DNA from: CAYFUG01 sp964346295 | GTDB lineage: Bacteria; Patescibacteriota; Minisyncoccia; Moranbacterales; DUUL01 | DNA: 19,528 nucleotides | NCBI GenBank assembly: GCA_964346295.1 | Contig: CAYFUG010000022.1 | Span: 1 to 19,528 of the forward strand | Direction of reading: 5' to 3' | Shown: piece by piece, positions 8,152-15,646 of the stretch | Numbering within the stretch: position 1 is the stretch's first letter | How the letters are laid out: each line of letters starts with the position of its first letter | Notes under the pieces: model-generated | Database searches by the model: none | Told to the model about the DNA's origin: nothing | What the model saw: the letters and a program-made list of their open reading frames with translations, nothing else | Made by a program: the position numbers and the translations under genes

Positions 8152-9126
8152 TTATTTTTTAGATTTCAGAAGAGGCTGCCACCAATCTTCGTTGTCTCGA
8201 TACCAGTTAATCGTTTCTCTTAAGCCCGCTGAGAAATTTATTCGAGGCCTCCATCCTAATTCTTTTTGGGCCTTGGAAAAATCAATAGCGTAACGCAAAT
8301 CATGTCCTAAACGATCAGTAACATACTCGATCATTTCTTCGCCTTTGCCAATCAAACTTAGGATTTGCTTGGTAAGCTCTAGATTACTCAATTCGCTATT
8401 ACCACCGAGGCAATAGGTTTCTCCAATTCTTCCTGTTTTAATGATCGCCTCCACTCCTCGATTGTGATCATCCACATGAATCCAATCTCGCATATTTTGA
8501 CCCTTGCCGTAAACCGGTATTTTTTTGTCTTGTAATAAATTGGTTATAAACAAAGGAATAACTTTTTCCGGGTATTGATAGGGGCCGTAATTGTTAGAGC
8601 AATTGGAGATTGTCACTGGCAAATTGTAAGTGTGAAAGTAAGCCCGCACCAAGTGGTCAGAAGCGGCTTTAGAAGCACTGTAAGGGCTTCTAGGATCGTA
8701 GGGGGTCTGCTCATTGAATTTGGGTTCTTTCCAGCCCAAAGAACCAAAAACTTCATCGGTAGAAACATGATGAAAACGAACCTGGTCGTTATTCCTAGTC
8801 GCCTCAAGTAGAGTACGAGTCCCTTCCACATTAGTGCGAATAAACTCCTGGCTGCCGACAATGGAGCGGTCGACATGAGACTCTGCTGCAAAATGCACCG
8901 CTAAATCAACCCGACTAATCAAATCTTCTACCAATTCCTGATCACAAATATCGCCTTTAACAAAAGTGTACTGCTCGCTGGATTCTAAATCTTTCAGGCT
9001 GGCCAAGCTGCCCGCATAGGTCAAGGCGTCCAAATTAATGATTGTGTCTTGAGGATTATTATTCAGCCAATAGCGAATAAAATTAGAGCCAATAAACCCT
9101 GCTCCTCCCGTCACTAAAATCTTCAT
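8152..9126 (-). CDS. rmlB: dTDP-glucose 4,6-dehydratase
   Basis: Second enzyme of the pathway, an NAD-dependent extended short-chain dehydrogenase giving dTDP-4-keto-6-deoxyglucose. Nucleotide-binding TGGAGFIGSNF at 6-16; HFAAESHVDRSI at 78-89; catalytic triad T123-D124-E125 in HVSTDEVFGSL; Y149-x3-K153 in YSASKAASDHLV; SNNYGPYQYPEKVIPLFI and RDWIHVDDH of the substrate side. Length of 324 is normal. It is the first gene of the rml operon; the only thing before it is the stop of an exonuclease remnant 16 nt upstream, so its promoter may lie further back. Confidence 0.95.
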   Translation of the reverse strand: MKILVTGGAGFIGSNFIRYWLNNNPQDTIINLDALTYAGSLASLKDLESSEQYTFVKGDICDQELVEDLISRVDLAVHFAAESHVDRSIVGSQEFIRTNVEGTRTLLEATRNNDQVRFHHVSTDEVFGSLGWKEPKFNEQTPYDPRSPYSASKAASDHLVRAYFHTYNLPVTISNCSNNYGPYQYPEKVIPLFITNLLQDKKIPVYGKGQNMRDWIHVDDHNRGVEAIIKTGRIGETYCLGGNSELSNLELTKQILSLIGKGEEMIEYVTDRLGHDLRYAIDFSKAQKELGWRPRINFSAGLRETINWYRDNEDWWQPLLKSKK

Positions 9127-9142
9127 GGTAATTTTACTAATC

Positions 9143-9352
9143 TTACGAAAAAAGAACCCGTCTTGATTTTTCTATTTTAGCATATATCTCCCTCACCAGG
9201 CGAGCATCGTCCAAGGCATGATGCTGCTGATATTTGCTGGGGTCAATGCTTAATTTTTGACAAAAAGCCTCTTGATCTCGATAAAGCTCTTCCGGATCAT
9301 AGCCCTTGATTGGCACGACAAGCGAGTAGCAGAGACTTTGACGCCCAATTTT
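9143..9352 (-). pseudogene. C-terminal remnant of a DEDDh 3'-5' exonuclease
   Basis: Between rmlB and the SPFH gene the minus strand has a 69-codon open stretch from just after a TGA (9353-9355) to TAA at 9143, without a plausible start. Its end reads YSLVVPIKGYDPEELYRDQ, then HHALDDARLVREIYAKI. H-A-L-D-D-A is the Exo III motif of DEDDh exonucleases (catalytic His and Asp). The Exo I (D-x-E) and Exo II parts, which should lie roughly 100 residues upstream, are absent, because the intact SPFH gene occupies that space. The break coincides with a truncated copy (F) of the structured repeat, suggesting a deletion that joined repeat and gene. Confidence 0.65.
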
Positions 9353-9367
9353 TCAAAATTTGGAAGC
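9343..9367 (+). repeat. Truncated copy F of the structured repeat family (one outer arm)
   Basis: The minus strand GCTTCCAAATTTTGAAAA at this place matches the outer arm of copy D (GCTTCCAAACTTTGAAAA) with one difference in 18 bases, and lies in the same position: shortly after a minus-strand stop codon (SPFH, 11 nt away). The core and the second arm are missing, replaced by the exonuclease remnant. Confidence 0.5.
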
Positions 9368-9378
9368 CCCTCGAGAAA

Positions 9379-10422
9379 CTATTGAATTCCGCGGAAAAGA
9401 GGCAACCCCGTATTCGGATCCGTCGGTACATAAATCGTCCCTTCCCGATCTTTGAGGCCGTTGATGTAGAGATAGTGGAGATACTCCTGGCTGAGACTTT
9501 CGTTAATGATTCGCTGGGCATCCCGTTGACCTTCCGCTTCAATCAGCTTTCGTTCTCGCTCCTTTTGCTCTCGTTCTAGGATAAACTCATATTTTTGCGC
9601 CTCCTGTTCGGCTTGGAGTTTTTCTTGAATCGCATTAGCCAAATTGCTAGGCAAGGCCACATTCCGCAAAAGCACATCTTCCATGATGATCCCCCGCGGC
9701 TCCAAGGATTGCGCCAATTGATCTTCAATTCTCTGAGCTAATTCTTGGCGTTTTTCGCTATAAATATCCTTGGCCTGGTACTGGGCTACAATGTCTCGAA
9801 TAGCGGTTCGAATGGCTGGCCGAATAATTTTACTTTCATAGCCCACATTGAAATTTTGATACACTTCATTAGCTTGGGTTTCGTTCAAGCGATACCAGAC
9901 TGTCATATCCAAATCAACTTTTAGACCTTCTTTGGTAAGAGAAGTTATTGCGTCAGCTTCGTATTTCTGACCTTCTCCTCGAGCTATGCTCATGGTATAC
10001 TCTTCTGTCCGAATACTCATTTTAGTCACCTTACCCAAGGGATTAACTAGATGAATCCCACTAGAAAGCTCCTCATCTCGCACTTTTCCAAACAGAGAAT
10101 AAACCCCGGTTTCTCCCGCTTCTACTACAATTAGCGAAGATGCCAATAGCCAAATTAGACCAATTGCTATCACCACCCCGACCACTAATTTCTTAGCTCC
10201 CCCTACTTTTTCTGGCGTTACTTCAAAAACCTTTGCCATGTTATTAAATTTAGATGAATTAGTCGAATTATTAAAATCCTTAAAATTAACCTTGTTTTTT
10301 AAGGCCCAAATAAGCAGACCCGGAAAAACTAGCAGCCAAATTTTATTGCCCAAAATCACTGATCCCAGCAAAAAACCTGCTACAATCTTCCCTCCATGTT
10401 TTTTCCAAAACTCTTTATTCAT
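9379..10422 (-). CDS. SPFH/prohibitin-like membrane protein with extra N-terminal membrane segment
   Basis: The main domain begins with a membrane helix (KKLVVGVVIAIGLIWLLASS) and continues LIVVEAGETGVYSLFGKV, SSGIHLVNPLGKV, then the SPFH core with the SLTKEGLKVDLDMTVWYRL strand and IRPAIRTAIRDIVAQY, ending in a long charged coiled coil (EKLQAEQEAQKYEFILEREQ). Such proteins form ring assemblies at membranes and act with proteases or as scaffolds. Unusually, about 60 residues with another hydrophobic stretch (KIVAGFLLGSVILGNKIWLL) and an Asn/Ser linker precede a Met (10239) where a typical prohibitin would start. The ATG at 10422 is preferred over a GTG at 10470, whose 16 extra residues look non-coding. 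Separated from metG by copy A. Confidence 0.85.
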   Translation of the reverse strand: MNKEFWKKHGGKIVAGFLLGSVILGNKIWLLVFPGLLIWALKNKVNFKDFNNSTNSSKFNNMAKVFEVTPEKVGGAKKLVVGVVIAIGLIWLLASSLIVVEAGETGVYSLFGKVRDEELSSGIHLVNPLGKVTKMSIRTEEYTMSIARGEGQKYEADAITSLTKEGLKVDLDMTVWYRLNETQANEVYQNFNVGYESKIIRPAIRTAIRDIVAQYQAKDIYSEKRQELAQRIEDQLAQSLEPRGIIMEDVLLRNVALPSNLANAIQEKLQAEQEAQKYEFILEREQKERERKLIEAEGQRDAQRIINESLSQEYLHYLYINGLKDREGTIYVPTDPNTGLPLFRGIQ

Positions 10423-10521
10423 AAATCTTGATTTATTGACAGGCTGGAGCGAGTTTGCAACTCGGGCCACTTTCTTACTATTAGGACACTTTAGAGCTGC
10501 TCCATCAACAAAAAGCAGTTA

Positions 10522-10638
10522 GAATTTCATCTTTTGAAGAAATTTCTAGGCGCGGCTGAGAATCGAAACGAGGCGCACTAGAGCTGCGGTGAGCGAGAAG
10601 CGGAGGCTGCAACAACGAAATTTTCCAAAAAGGGAAGC
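10522..10638 (+). repeat. Structured repeat copy A
   Basis: 117 nt between metG and the SPFH gene. Outer arms CTTTTGAAGAAATTTC and GAAATTTTCCAAAAAG can pair, as can GCGGCT/GGCTGC inside with two wobbles. The centre keeps GAG..CGCA/TGCG..GTGAG with the tandem GA, and TCG/CGA outside it if AAA is bulged. It shares the CAACAACGAA linker with copy B and the TTCTAGG box with the family. Its right end touches the metG stop codon. Confidence 0.65.
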
Positions 10639-12126
10639 CTAAACCCGGGGAAACAAATTCACCTTCTCCTTGTTCTCAATAGAACTTTTAATCTGCTCCG
10701 CCACTTCTGGCATGAAAGGCTTCAGGTTCTGACCGATATTATAAACCCCTTGCACTAAATATTCCATCACTTCCGAGAATTTTTCCGGATCTTTTTTGGC
10801 CAGCTCCCAAGGCTTTTCCTGTTCCATAATTTTATCTAAATTTCTAACCTGCTGCATCGCCAAGCCAATGATGTCTTCGATTCTTCCATTTTTTAGAAGA
10901 TCCCTCACGCTCTCGTGCCCCCACAAAGCACCCTGATAATTTTTAGCCGGATTAAAATCTTCTTTAATCTTCTTATACAAGGTTACCACCCGGCTTACCA
11001 AATTACCAATCCCGTTAGCCAAGTCCGCATTGTACTTTTCGTCCAGCTTTTCCCAAGTCAGATCAGTATCTTCGCCAAAACTACCAACAGACAAAAGCAA
11101 GTAACGAGTAGCATCCGCTCCATAACGCTCCTTCATATCCAGCGGATCAATCACATTGCCCAAAGTTTTGCTCATTTTTTGGCCATTCACTTGGATAAAA
11201 CCAGTCACATAAACCCGCGAGGAGTTGAATCGATACTTCTCCTCTGGGTTTTGAGCGGCCTCGATTTCCTCTTGAAAAGCTGCCAATAGCATTGCCTGCC
11301 ACATAGCCGTTTGCTGACGCAAATTATCTTTGCCACAAAATTGAATCCGCTCACTTGCCCCAGTCCAAAATTTGACAAAATCCTCCTCGTTTTGAGGCCA
11401 GCCTAAAGTGGAAATGTAGTTCACTAGGGCATCAAACCAGACATACATCACATGCTCCGGGTCATCCGGCACCTCAATTCCCCACTGCATTTTTTCTTTG
11501 AGGCGAGAGATGGAGAAATCCCGCAAGCCCTGCTGAACCAAGGATTTGATTTCGTTGAGACGCCCTGCGGGTTTTACAAAATCGGGATTAGCCTGATAAA
11601 AATCCAGTAGCTTTTGGCTAAATTCTGAGAATTTGAAAAAGTAGTTTTCCTCGTCGATTAACTCCAAAGGCTTTCCTGGATGATCCGGGCACTCACCGCT
11701 TACTAGCTCGGAGTCGGTTTTTTCCAACTCACAACCCACGCAATATTTAGCCTGGTACTTCTTTTTGTAAATGTAGCCGTTACCTCGACAACGCCGCCAA
11801 AACTCCTGAGCCGCCGCTACATGGTCCTCATCAGTAGTGCGAATAAAGCGATCATGCTGGATACCTAGCTCCTGACAAAACTCCACGAAGTGCTGGGCCT
11901 GCTGATTGCAATATTCTTGCACCTCTAAACCGGCCTCCTGGGCTCTCTCCAGAATTTTAGCCCCATGTTCGTCAGTGCCGGTATTGAAAAAGACTTCGTG
12001 GCCCAAGTGGCGATAAATCCGGGCAAAAACATCGGCCTCAATGAATTCCCGGGCGTGCCCAATGTGGGGCCGGGCGTTTACATAAGGCAAAGTGGTGGTG
12101 ATATAGATAGTTTTTTGTTTATTCAT
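10639..12126 (-). CDS. metG: Methionyl-tRNA synthetase
   Basis: Class I synthetase charging tRNA-Met. The HIGH motif is in NARPHIGHA (21-24) and the second signature is KMSKT at 317-321 followed by LGNVIDP. A single zinc knuckle is present, C129-x2-C132 and C146-x2-H149. YVWFDALVNYIS (228-239) and FCGKDNLR (263-270) match the Met-binding and stem-contact regions. At 495 residues it ends after the helical anticodon-binding domain and lacks the C-terminal tRNA-binding domain found in some MetRS. It follows a small membrane protein gene by 10 nt. Confidence 0.96.
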   Translation of the reverse strand: MNKQKTIYITTTLPYVNARPHIGHAREFIEADVFARIYRHLGHEVFFNTGTDEHGAKILERAQEAGLEVQEYCNQQAQHFVEFCQELGIQHDRFIRTTDEDHVAAAQEFWRRCRGNGYIYKKKYQAKYCVGCELEKTDSELVSGECPDHPGKPLELIDEENYFFKFSEFSQKLLDFYQANPDFVKPAGRLNEIKSLVQQGLRDFSISRLKEKMQWGIEVPDDPEHVMYVWFDALVNYISTLGWPQNEEDFVKFWTGASERIQFCGKDNLRQQTAMWQAMLLAAFQEEIEAAQNPEEKYRFNSSRVYVTGFIQVNGQKMSKTLGNVIDPLDMKERYGADATRYLLLSVGSFGEDTDLTWEKLDEKYNADLANGIGNLVSRVVTLYKKIKEDFNPAKNYQGALWGHESVRDLLKNGRIEDIIGLAMQQVRNLDKIMEQEKPWELAKKDPEKFSEVMEYLVQGVYNIGQNLKPFMPEVAEQIKSSIENKEKVNLFPRV

Positions 12127-12136
12127 GAAATTTAGT

Positions 12137-12505
12137 TTAATCTTTTTTGAAAGCTTTTTTGCGAAGAGGCTCGGTTATAAAAATCGAACCAAAAGCAAAA
12201 AATAGCAATTCAACAAATATCCCACCGACTATTGCTAAATCAAGTGATGATACTGTGATCTTAGGTGTTATTAATTCTAACATAGTAGGGCTGAAATTTT
12301 CCCTGGAAACCCCTTTAGCCATGGGCAGCTCGGGTCTAGCTGAAGTCACTGCTTCAAATAAGGCGAAGAGGGGTAAGGCTAGAGCCATAATTACTGACAA
12401 GAAAGCACCCCTAACCAAATTGAATTTATTTTTATTTAGCATGAAATAAACAAAAACCATAACGCTGCCAGGCAAAATAAAAAGGTAAAGGTACGCTGAC
12501 TCCAT
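12137..12505 (-). CDS. Small membrane protein of unknown function
   Basis: A 122-residue protein with three hydrophobic stretches, about residues 3-22, 31-52 and 85-112, the last followed by a basic tail (PLRKKAFKKD). The loop between the second and third segments (about 53-84) holds RPELPMAKGVSRENFSP and no recognisable motif. The family is not recognised. It lies 10 nt upstream of metG and 20 nt downstream of a 41-codon ORF, so the three are probably one transcript. Confidence 0.65.
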   Translation of the reverse strand: MESAYLYLFILPGSVMVFVYFMLNKNKFNLVRGAFLSVIMALALPLFALFEAVTSARPELPMAKGVSRENFSPTMLELITPKITVSSLDLAIVGGIFVELLFFAFGSIFITEPLRKKAFKKD

Positions 12506-12525
12506 TAAGTAGTCAACCGGGTTTT

Positions 12526-12651
12526 CTAAAATTCTTTTTTCACCAAAAAAGCCACATACAAAATCAAGGGAATCACATTCAATCCCAAAAAGTACAATCC
12601 CAGCCCTTTTAGATCAAAATCCCTCCGGAGATTCTGGATAAATTTGTTCAT
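12526..12651 (-). CDS. Very small membrane protein ORF
   Basis: A 41-codon ORF from ATG at 12651 to TAG at 12526. The product has a basic N-terminus (MNKFIQNLRRDFDLKG), one hydrophobic helix LYFLGLNVIPLILYVAFLV and a KKEF tail, the layout of a single-pass membrane peptide. It ends 20 nt before the next membrane protein gene. No Shine-Dalgarno motif is seen. Composition favours a real gene, but it could be the remnant of a longer one. Confidence 0.45.
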   Translation of the reverse strand: MNKFIQNLRRDFDLKGLGLYFLGLNVIPLILYVAFLVKKEF

Positions 12652-12714
12652 AAAAACTGATTTTTAATTATGCCCCCATTTTGCCCCAAAAAAGCTTAAA
12701 AGTAAAGAAGGGGG

Positions 12715-12753
12715 ATTAAAAAACCTGCCAGGTTTTCAAAACCTGGCAGGTTT
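12715..12753 (-). terminator. Perfect palindrome acting as glyS terminator
   Basis: Two 16-base arms, AAACCTGCCAGGTTTT and AAAACCTGGCAGGTTT, flank a single base (12721-12753) with no mismatch. On the minus strand the right arm runs into TTTTTT, which fits an intrinsic terminator 110 nt past the glyS stop. On the plus strand the T run is only three, so termination there should be weak. A similar palindrome may recur elsewhere in the genome. Confidence 0.75.
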
Positions 12754-12792
12754 AGAGCACCACTGCAATAGAAGTGCGATTAATTTTAACGA

Positions 12793-12817
12793 CCGGAGGT
12801 GATCACGCCCCTACCGG
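12793..12817. repeat. Small imperfect hairpin in the glyS 3' spacer
   Basis: CCGG arms enclose AGGTGATCACGCCCCTA. The 109 nt between the terminator palindrome and glyS hold no ORF and this is the only structure seen. It looks like a degenerate intergenic repeat. Confidence 0.3.
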
Positions 12818-12862
12818 CAAACCAATTCTACAATCTACGGACTAAGGACTGCCTACTACCAA

Positions 12863-14269
12863 CTAGGCTTCCATTTTCTTCGCTAAGTAATCCTTCAATT
12901 CGGATATTTTCACTCGCTCTTGCTCCATAGTATCCCGCTCCCGAACGGTAACCGCCTGATCCTCCAAGGTTTCAAAATCCACCGTTACGCAGAAAGGAGT
13001 TCCGATTTCGTCCTGACGCCGGTAGCGCTTCCCAATTGATTGGGTCTCGTCATACTCGCAAACAAAATCTTTCTTGAGGTCACTAAAAATCTCTCGCGCT
13101 GGCTTAGATAGTTCTTCTTTCTTAGAAAGTGGCAAAATCGCCACCTTAATGGGAGCTAGCTTTTTGTCTAACCTGAGGACTACCCGCTGCTCACCTTTCA
13201 CCTCTTCTTCCTGATAAGCATCTGCCAGCACCATAAAAAAGATTCGATTAACACCCACTGCCGGCTCAATCACATGCGGCACAAATTTCTTACCGGTCTG
13301 AGGGTCCTGATATTCCAAATTCTCCCCGGAATACTCCATGTGCTGCTTAAGATCATAATCCGTGCGGTAAGCAAGCCCCCACAACTCCTTCCACCCAAAA
13401 GGAAATTTGTAGTCTAAGTCGTAAGTATCCTTACTATAATGAGAGCGCTCTTTGTCGGTGTGCTGACGCCAGCGTAAGTTTTCTTCCTGCACTCCCAAAG
13501 TTTTATGGATAAAATTCCACATCGCTTCTTGCCACTGCTTGAAGAGTTTCTCCCAGTCTTGTTCTTCGGGATTAAAAAAATATTCAATTTCTGCCTGTTC
13601 AAACTCCAGGGTACGAAAAACGAACTGGCCAGTAGTAATCTCGTTACGAAAACTTTTGCCGATTTGTCCCACGCCAAGAGGCAAACTTTTGCGAGCTGTA
13701 TTGATCACTTGCTTAAAGTCAGAGAAAATCCCCTGGGCCGTTTCTCCTCGCAAGTAAACTTTAGCTTTTTCTCCAGAAACAGAACCAATGGAAGTTTCGA
13801 ACAAAAGATTGAAGGACTTGGGCTCGGTAACTTCGTTCCCATCAGGACTTTTTAGTTCATGATCTTTGATGAATTGAGCCATCCCCTCGATATCTAAATC
13901 TTCCACCACTAGATCTTTAAATTCCTTTTTACCTTCAATAAACTCCTCAATTAGGTGATCAGCCCGATAGCGCTTGTGGGTTTTCTTATCCTCTACCATT
14001 GGATCACTAAAGGAGCTAACATGTCCAGAAGCCACCCAGGTCTTAGGATGAAGCATAATTTGGGAATCTAAACCCACCATATCTTCTCTGTTCTGGATAA
14101 ACTCCTTCCACCACAAATTGCGGATATTGCGCATTAAATCTGCTCCCAAGGGGCCGTAGTCATAGGAACTAGTCAAGCCACCATAAATTTCGCTGGTAGG
14201 GAAAACAAATCCCCTCCGCTTGCAAAGCGAAACGATTTTATTAAACAGATCATCTTTTTTTTCACTCAT
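12863..14269 (-). CDS. glyS: Glycyl-tRNA synthetase, single-chain (alpha2) type
   Basis: Class II synthetase charging tRNA-Gly, of the homodimeric kind shared with archaea and eukaryotes, not the alpha2-beta2 GlyQ/GlyS kind. Start region LFNKIVSLCKRRGFVFP and IYGGLTSSYDYGP are family hallmarks; RGETAQGIF (about 174-182), motif 2 with FRNEI (207-211) and motif 3 with GVNRIFF (338-344) are present, followed by the anticodon-binding domain (IKVAILPLSKK, then GTPFCVTVD). From the ATG at 14269 it is 468 residues; the frame open to 14320 adds 17 hydrophobic residues unlike the family and is rejected. Expression is probably controlled by the T-box leader upstream. Confidence 0.95.
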   Translation of the reverse strand: MSEKKDDLFNKIVSLCKRRGFVFPTSEIYGGLTSSYDYGPLGADLMRNIRNLWWKEFIQNREDMVGLDSQIMLHPKTWVASGHVSSFSDPMVEDKKTHKRYRADHLIEEFIEGKKEFKDLVVEDLDIEGMAQFIKDHELKSPDGNEVTEPKSFNLLFETSIGSVSGEKAKVYLRGETAQGIFSDFKQVINTARKSLPLGVGQIGKSFRNEITTGQFVFRTLEFEQAEIEYFFNPEEQDWEKLFKQWQEAMWNFIHKTLGVQEENLRWRQHTDKERSHYSKDTYDLDYKFPFGWKELWGLAYRTDYDLKQHMEYSGENLEYQDPQTGKKFVPHVIEPAVGVNRIFFMVLADAYQEEEVKGEQRVVLRLDKKLAPIKVAILPLSKKEELSKPAREIFSDLKKDFVCEYDETQSIGKRYRRQDEIGTPFCVTVDFETLEDQAVTVRERDTMEQERVKISELKDYLAKKMEA

Positions 14270-14367
14270 TTTTATTATCTTTAAAAAATTAAAATCAAAC
14301 TTTAAGTAAATTACTTTCACCAGAGATTAGGACTTTCACTTCCAACCTCCCGCCTCTAGTTTCTAAC

Positions 14368-14402
14368 ATCTAAATTTAGGGCTAAGCCCGATAATTTTAG
14401 AT
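14368..14402 (-). other. Hairpin in the glyS 5' leader
   Basis: ATCTAAA pairs with TTTAGAT, and inside it GGGC pairs with GCCC around a three-base loop. It lies about 100 nt before the glyS start, downstream of the T-box terminator. The rest of 14270-14521 is AT-rich with no ORF and no convincing promoter. Confidence 0.35.
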
Positions 14403-14521
14403 CTATTTAATTTTAAATAAATTTTCTGTTGCATAAAAATTTATTTTAGGCCTTATTTTAGAAACAATTCGATACTAAATCCACCCTGGAATCCAAGTAA
14501 AAGCTAAGCAAATAATACCAG

Positions 14522-14637
14522 ACTTTCATGTTTGGATGCGATTCTAGGCGCGGGCGAGGCTTCGCTTGAGCCGTACTGAAGGGTACGGTGAAAGCGAAAT
14601 GCAGCCCGCAACAACGAAGCGCGCCAAACAGGGAAGT
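14522..14637 (+). repeat. Structured repeat copy B (best-formed copy)
   Basis: Nested pairing on the plus strand: ACTTTC/GGGAAGT, then GTTTGG/CCAAAC, GCGGGC/GCCCGC, and a central hairpin TTCGCTT (14561-14567) with AAGCGAA (14592-14598), interrupted by GA (14568-14569) opposite GA (14590-14591), then CCGTACT/GGTACGG closing a GAAG loop. It lies between the T-box terminator and the glyS start. Confidence 0.75.
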
Positions 14638-14644
14638 TTGGAAC

Positions 14645-14719
14645 CAAAAAAAAGCTCGCCCTCACAACCCCAGCCAAGCACTACCAAAAGTACTTCACTG
14701 AAATTGTCAGGACGAGCTT
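14645..14719 (-). terminator. T-box terminator hairpin
   Basis: AAGCTCG/CGAGCTT closes a near-continuous hairpin (14652-14719) that includes ACAATTTCAG/CTGGGGTTGT and AAGTACT/AGTGCTT around a TTTGGT loop. It is followed by a run of eight T. Several pairs are G-T on the minus strand, which shows that the minus-strand RNA is the folded one. Confidence 0.85.
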
Positions 14720-14758
14720 AAATATCCAATGAGTCAGTTCGAAAATAATTCCTAGCCT

Positions 14759-14787
14759 TAAAAACTAAAAACTACCAACTAAAAACT
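14759..14787 (-). repeat. 29 nt leader motif, copy 1 (glyS T-box leader)
   Basis: An A-rich (plus-strand) stretch with three AAAAAC units lying between the T-box sequence and its terminator. It matches 16708-16736 in the rplJ leader at 27 of 29 positions, both differences being C/T changes. Confidence 0.6.
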
Positions 14788-14984
14788 GACGCGCTCGCGG
14801 TTCCACCCGACTTCCTTTGACCGGCCAAAAATCAACCTGACCAACCAAAGACTCTCTAAACTAGAGATTAGAAAGCTTAACTCCAAAAGGCGCCACCCTC
14901 TCATCATCGCCAAACTTCCCTTGATAGATAAAAACAAACTTCAAAAAATCTAGACACAAAACTTAAGGACTTTCGGTTTTTAAG

Positions 14985-15009
14985 AAAAAACCAAGAGAGC
15001 ACTCCCTCT
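14985..15009 (-). terminator. Intrinsic terminator downstream of rplL
   Basis: On the minus strand AGAGGG pairs with CTCTCT around AGTG (15009-14994, one wobble), followed after TGG by TTTTTT. It lies after copy C and before the T-box leader, separating rplL from glyS transcription. The promoter for the glyS leader should lie in 14920-14984; none with good boxes is visible. Confidence 0.55.
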
Positions 15010-15020
15010 AAAATCGCAAA

Positions 15021-15154
15021 GCAAGGTTTCAAATTTTAGTGAATTTTTAGGCGACGCCGAGGCTTTGGCTGAGCCGTACTAGAAAGTACGGTGAGGTCAA
15101 AATGTAGGCGGGAGACCTAGCGTCTCCGAAAATTCACCAAATTTGGAAGCTTGC
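15021..15154 (+). repeat. Structured repeat copy C
   Basis: 134 nt whose right end touches the rplL stop codon. Outer arms GCAAG/CTTGC, TTTCAAATTT/AAATTTGGAA and GTGAATTTT/AAAATTCAC pair. Centre: TTTGGCT (15064-15070) with GGTCAAA (15095-15101), the conserved GA/GA, and CCGTACT/AGTACGG around AGAA. An extra hairpin GGAGAC/GTCTCC (15111-15127) sits in the right arm where A and B have a CAACAACGAA linker. Confidence 0.75.
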
Positions 15155-15580
15155 CTATTTCAATTCCACGGTTGCGCCAGCCTCTTCTAGCTTCTTCTTC
15201 AACTCTTCTGCCTCCGCAGTAGGAGCGCCTTCTTTAATCGCCGTTGGAGCTCCGTCTACCATTTCCTTAGCCTCCTTAAGGCCCTTTCCGGTGATTTCCT
15301 TGACTGCCTTAATTACATTGATCTTAGAATCTCCGGGGGAAACTAACATTACATCGAATTCACTTTTCTCTTCTGCTCCACCTTCGGCCTCTGCACCTCC
15401 AGCTGCTGGCATTGCCCCGGCCATCATCATAGGAGCGGCAGCGCTAACTCCAAACTTATCTTCTAGGATACTTACCAATTCGGAAAGATCCAAAACGCTC
15501 ATCTTTTCGATCTCTTCGACAATTCCCTTAAATTTCGCAGGAACTTCGACTTCCTTTTTTTCGGTTGTTTCTTCTGACAT
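15155..15580 (-). CDS. rplL: Ribosomal protein bL12 (L7/L12)
   Basis: Stalk protein of the large subunit that recruits translation factors; it binds L10 as dimers. The N-terminal dimerisation domain is MSVLDLSELVSILEDKFGV (about 27-45), preceded by an acidic/basic extension of some 20 residues. A flexible Ala/Gly/Glu hinge follows (AAAPMMMAGAMPAAGG and on), then the C-terminal domain starting EFDVMLVSPGDSKINVIKAV with KGLKEAKEMVDGAP. At 141 residues it is slightly longer than the usual 120-130. It has its own promoter and lies 434 nt from rplJ instead of the usual short gap. Confidence 0.97.
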   Translation of the reverse strand: MSEETTEKKEVEVPAKFKGIVEEIEKMSVLDLSELVSILEDKFGVSAAAPMMMAGAMPAAGGAEAEGGAEEKSEFDVMLVSPGDSKINVIKAVKEITGKGLKEAKEMVDGAPTAIKEGAPTAEAEELKKKLEEAGATVELK

Positions 15581-15646
15581 TTAATTGATTTAAGCGTAAC
15601 CTTCAGCCTTACATAGAATTACAAAACTGAAAATTCGCCTGTTTAA

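Larger units (their letters stand above)
14645..14919 (-). promoter_or_regulatory. T-box riboswitch controlling glyS
   Basis: Reading the minus strand: a short Stem I GGAAGTTT (14919-14912) with AAGCTTTC (14878-14871) encloses GGCG/CGCC and a 3'-side bulge containing GGA (14884-14882), a glycine codon and likely specifier. Next come a hairpin TCTCTA/TAGAGA (14853-14867), a 12-pair Stem III (14815-14826 with 14839-14850), then the T-box sequence GGGTGGAACCGCG (14808-14796), which is the element that pairs with the uncharged tRNA end, and finally a long terminator. T-boxes let uncharged tRNA switch on synthetase genes, which fits glyS downstream. The distal loop part of a classical Stem I is not seen, so this may be an ultrashort type. 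Confidence 0.8.

Noticed and set aside
9297..9542. An 81-codon minus-strand ORF crossing the SPFH end
   Set aside because: It is out of frame with both the SPFH gene and the exonuclease remnant and shows no domain.
12796..12812. The minus strand contains GATCACCTCC, identical to the 3' end of 16S rRNA
   Set aside because: No other 16S sequence surrounds it; the match is ten bases within a small hairpin, so it is taken as chance.
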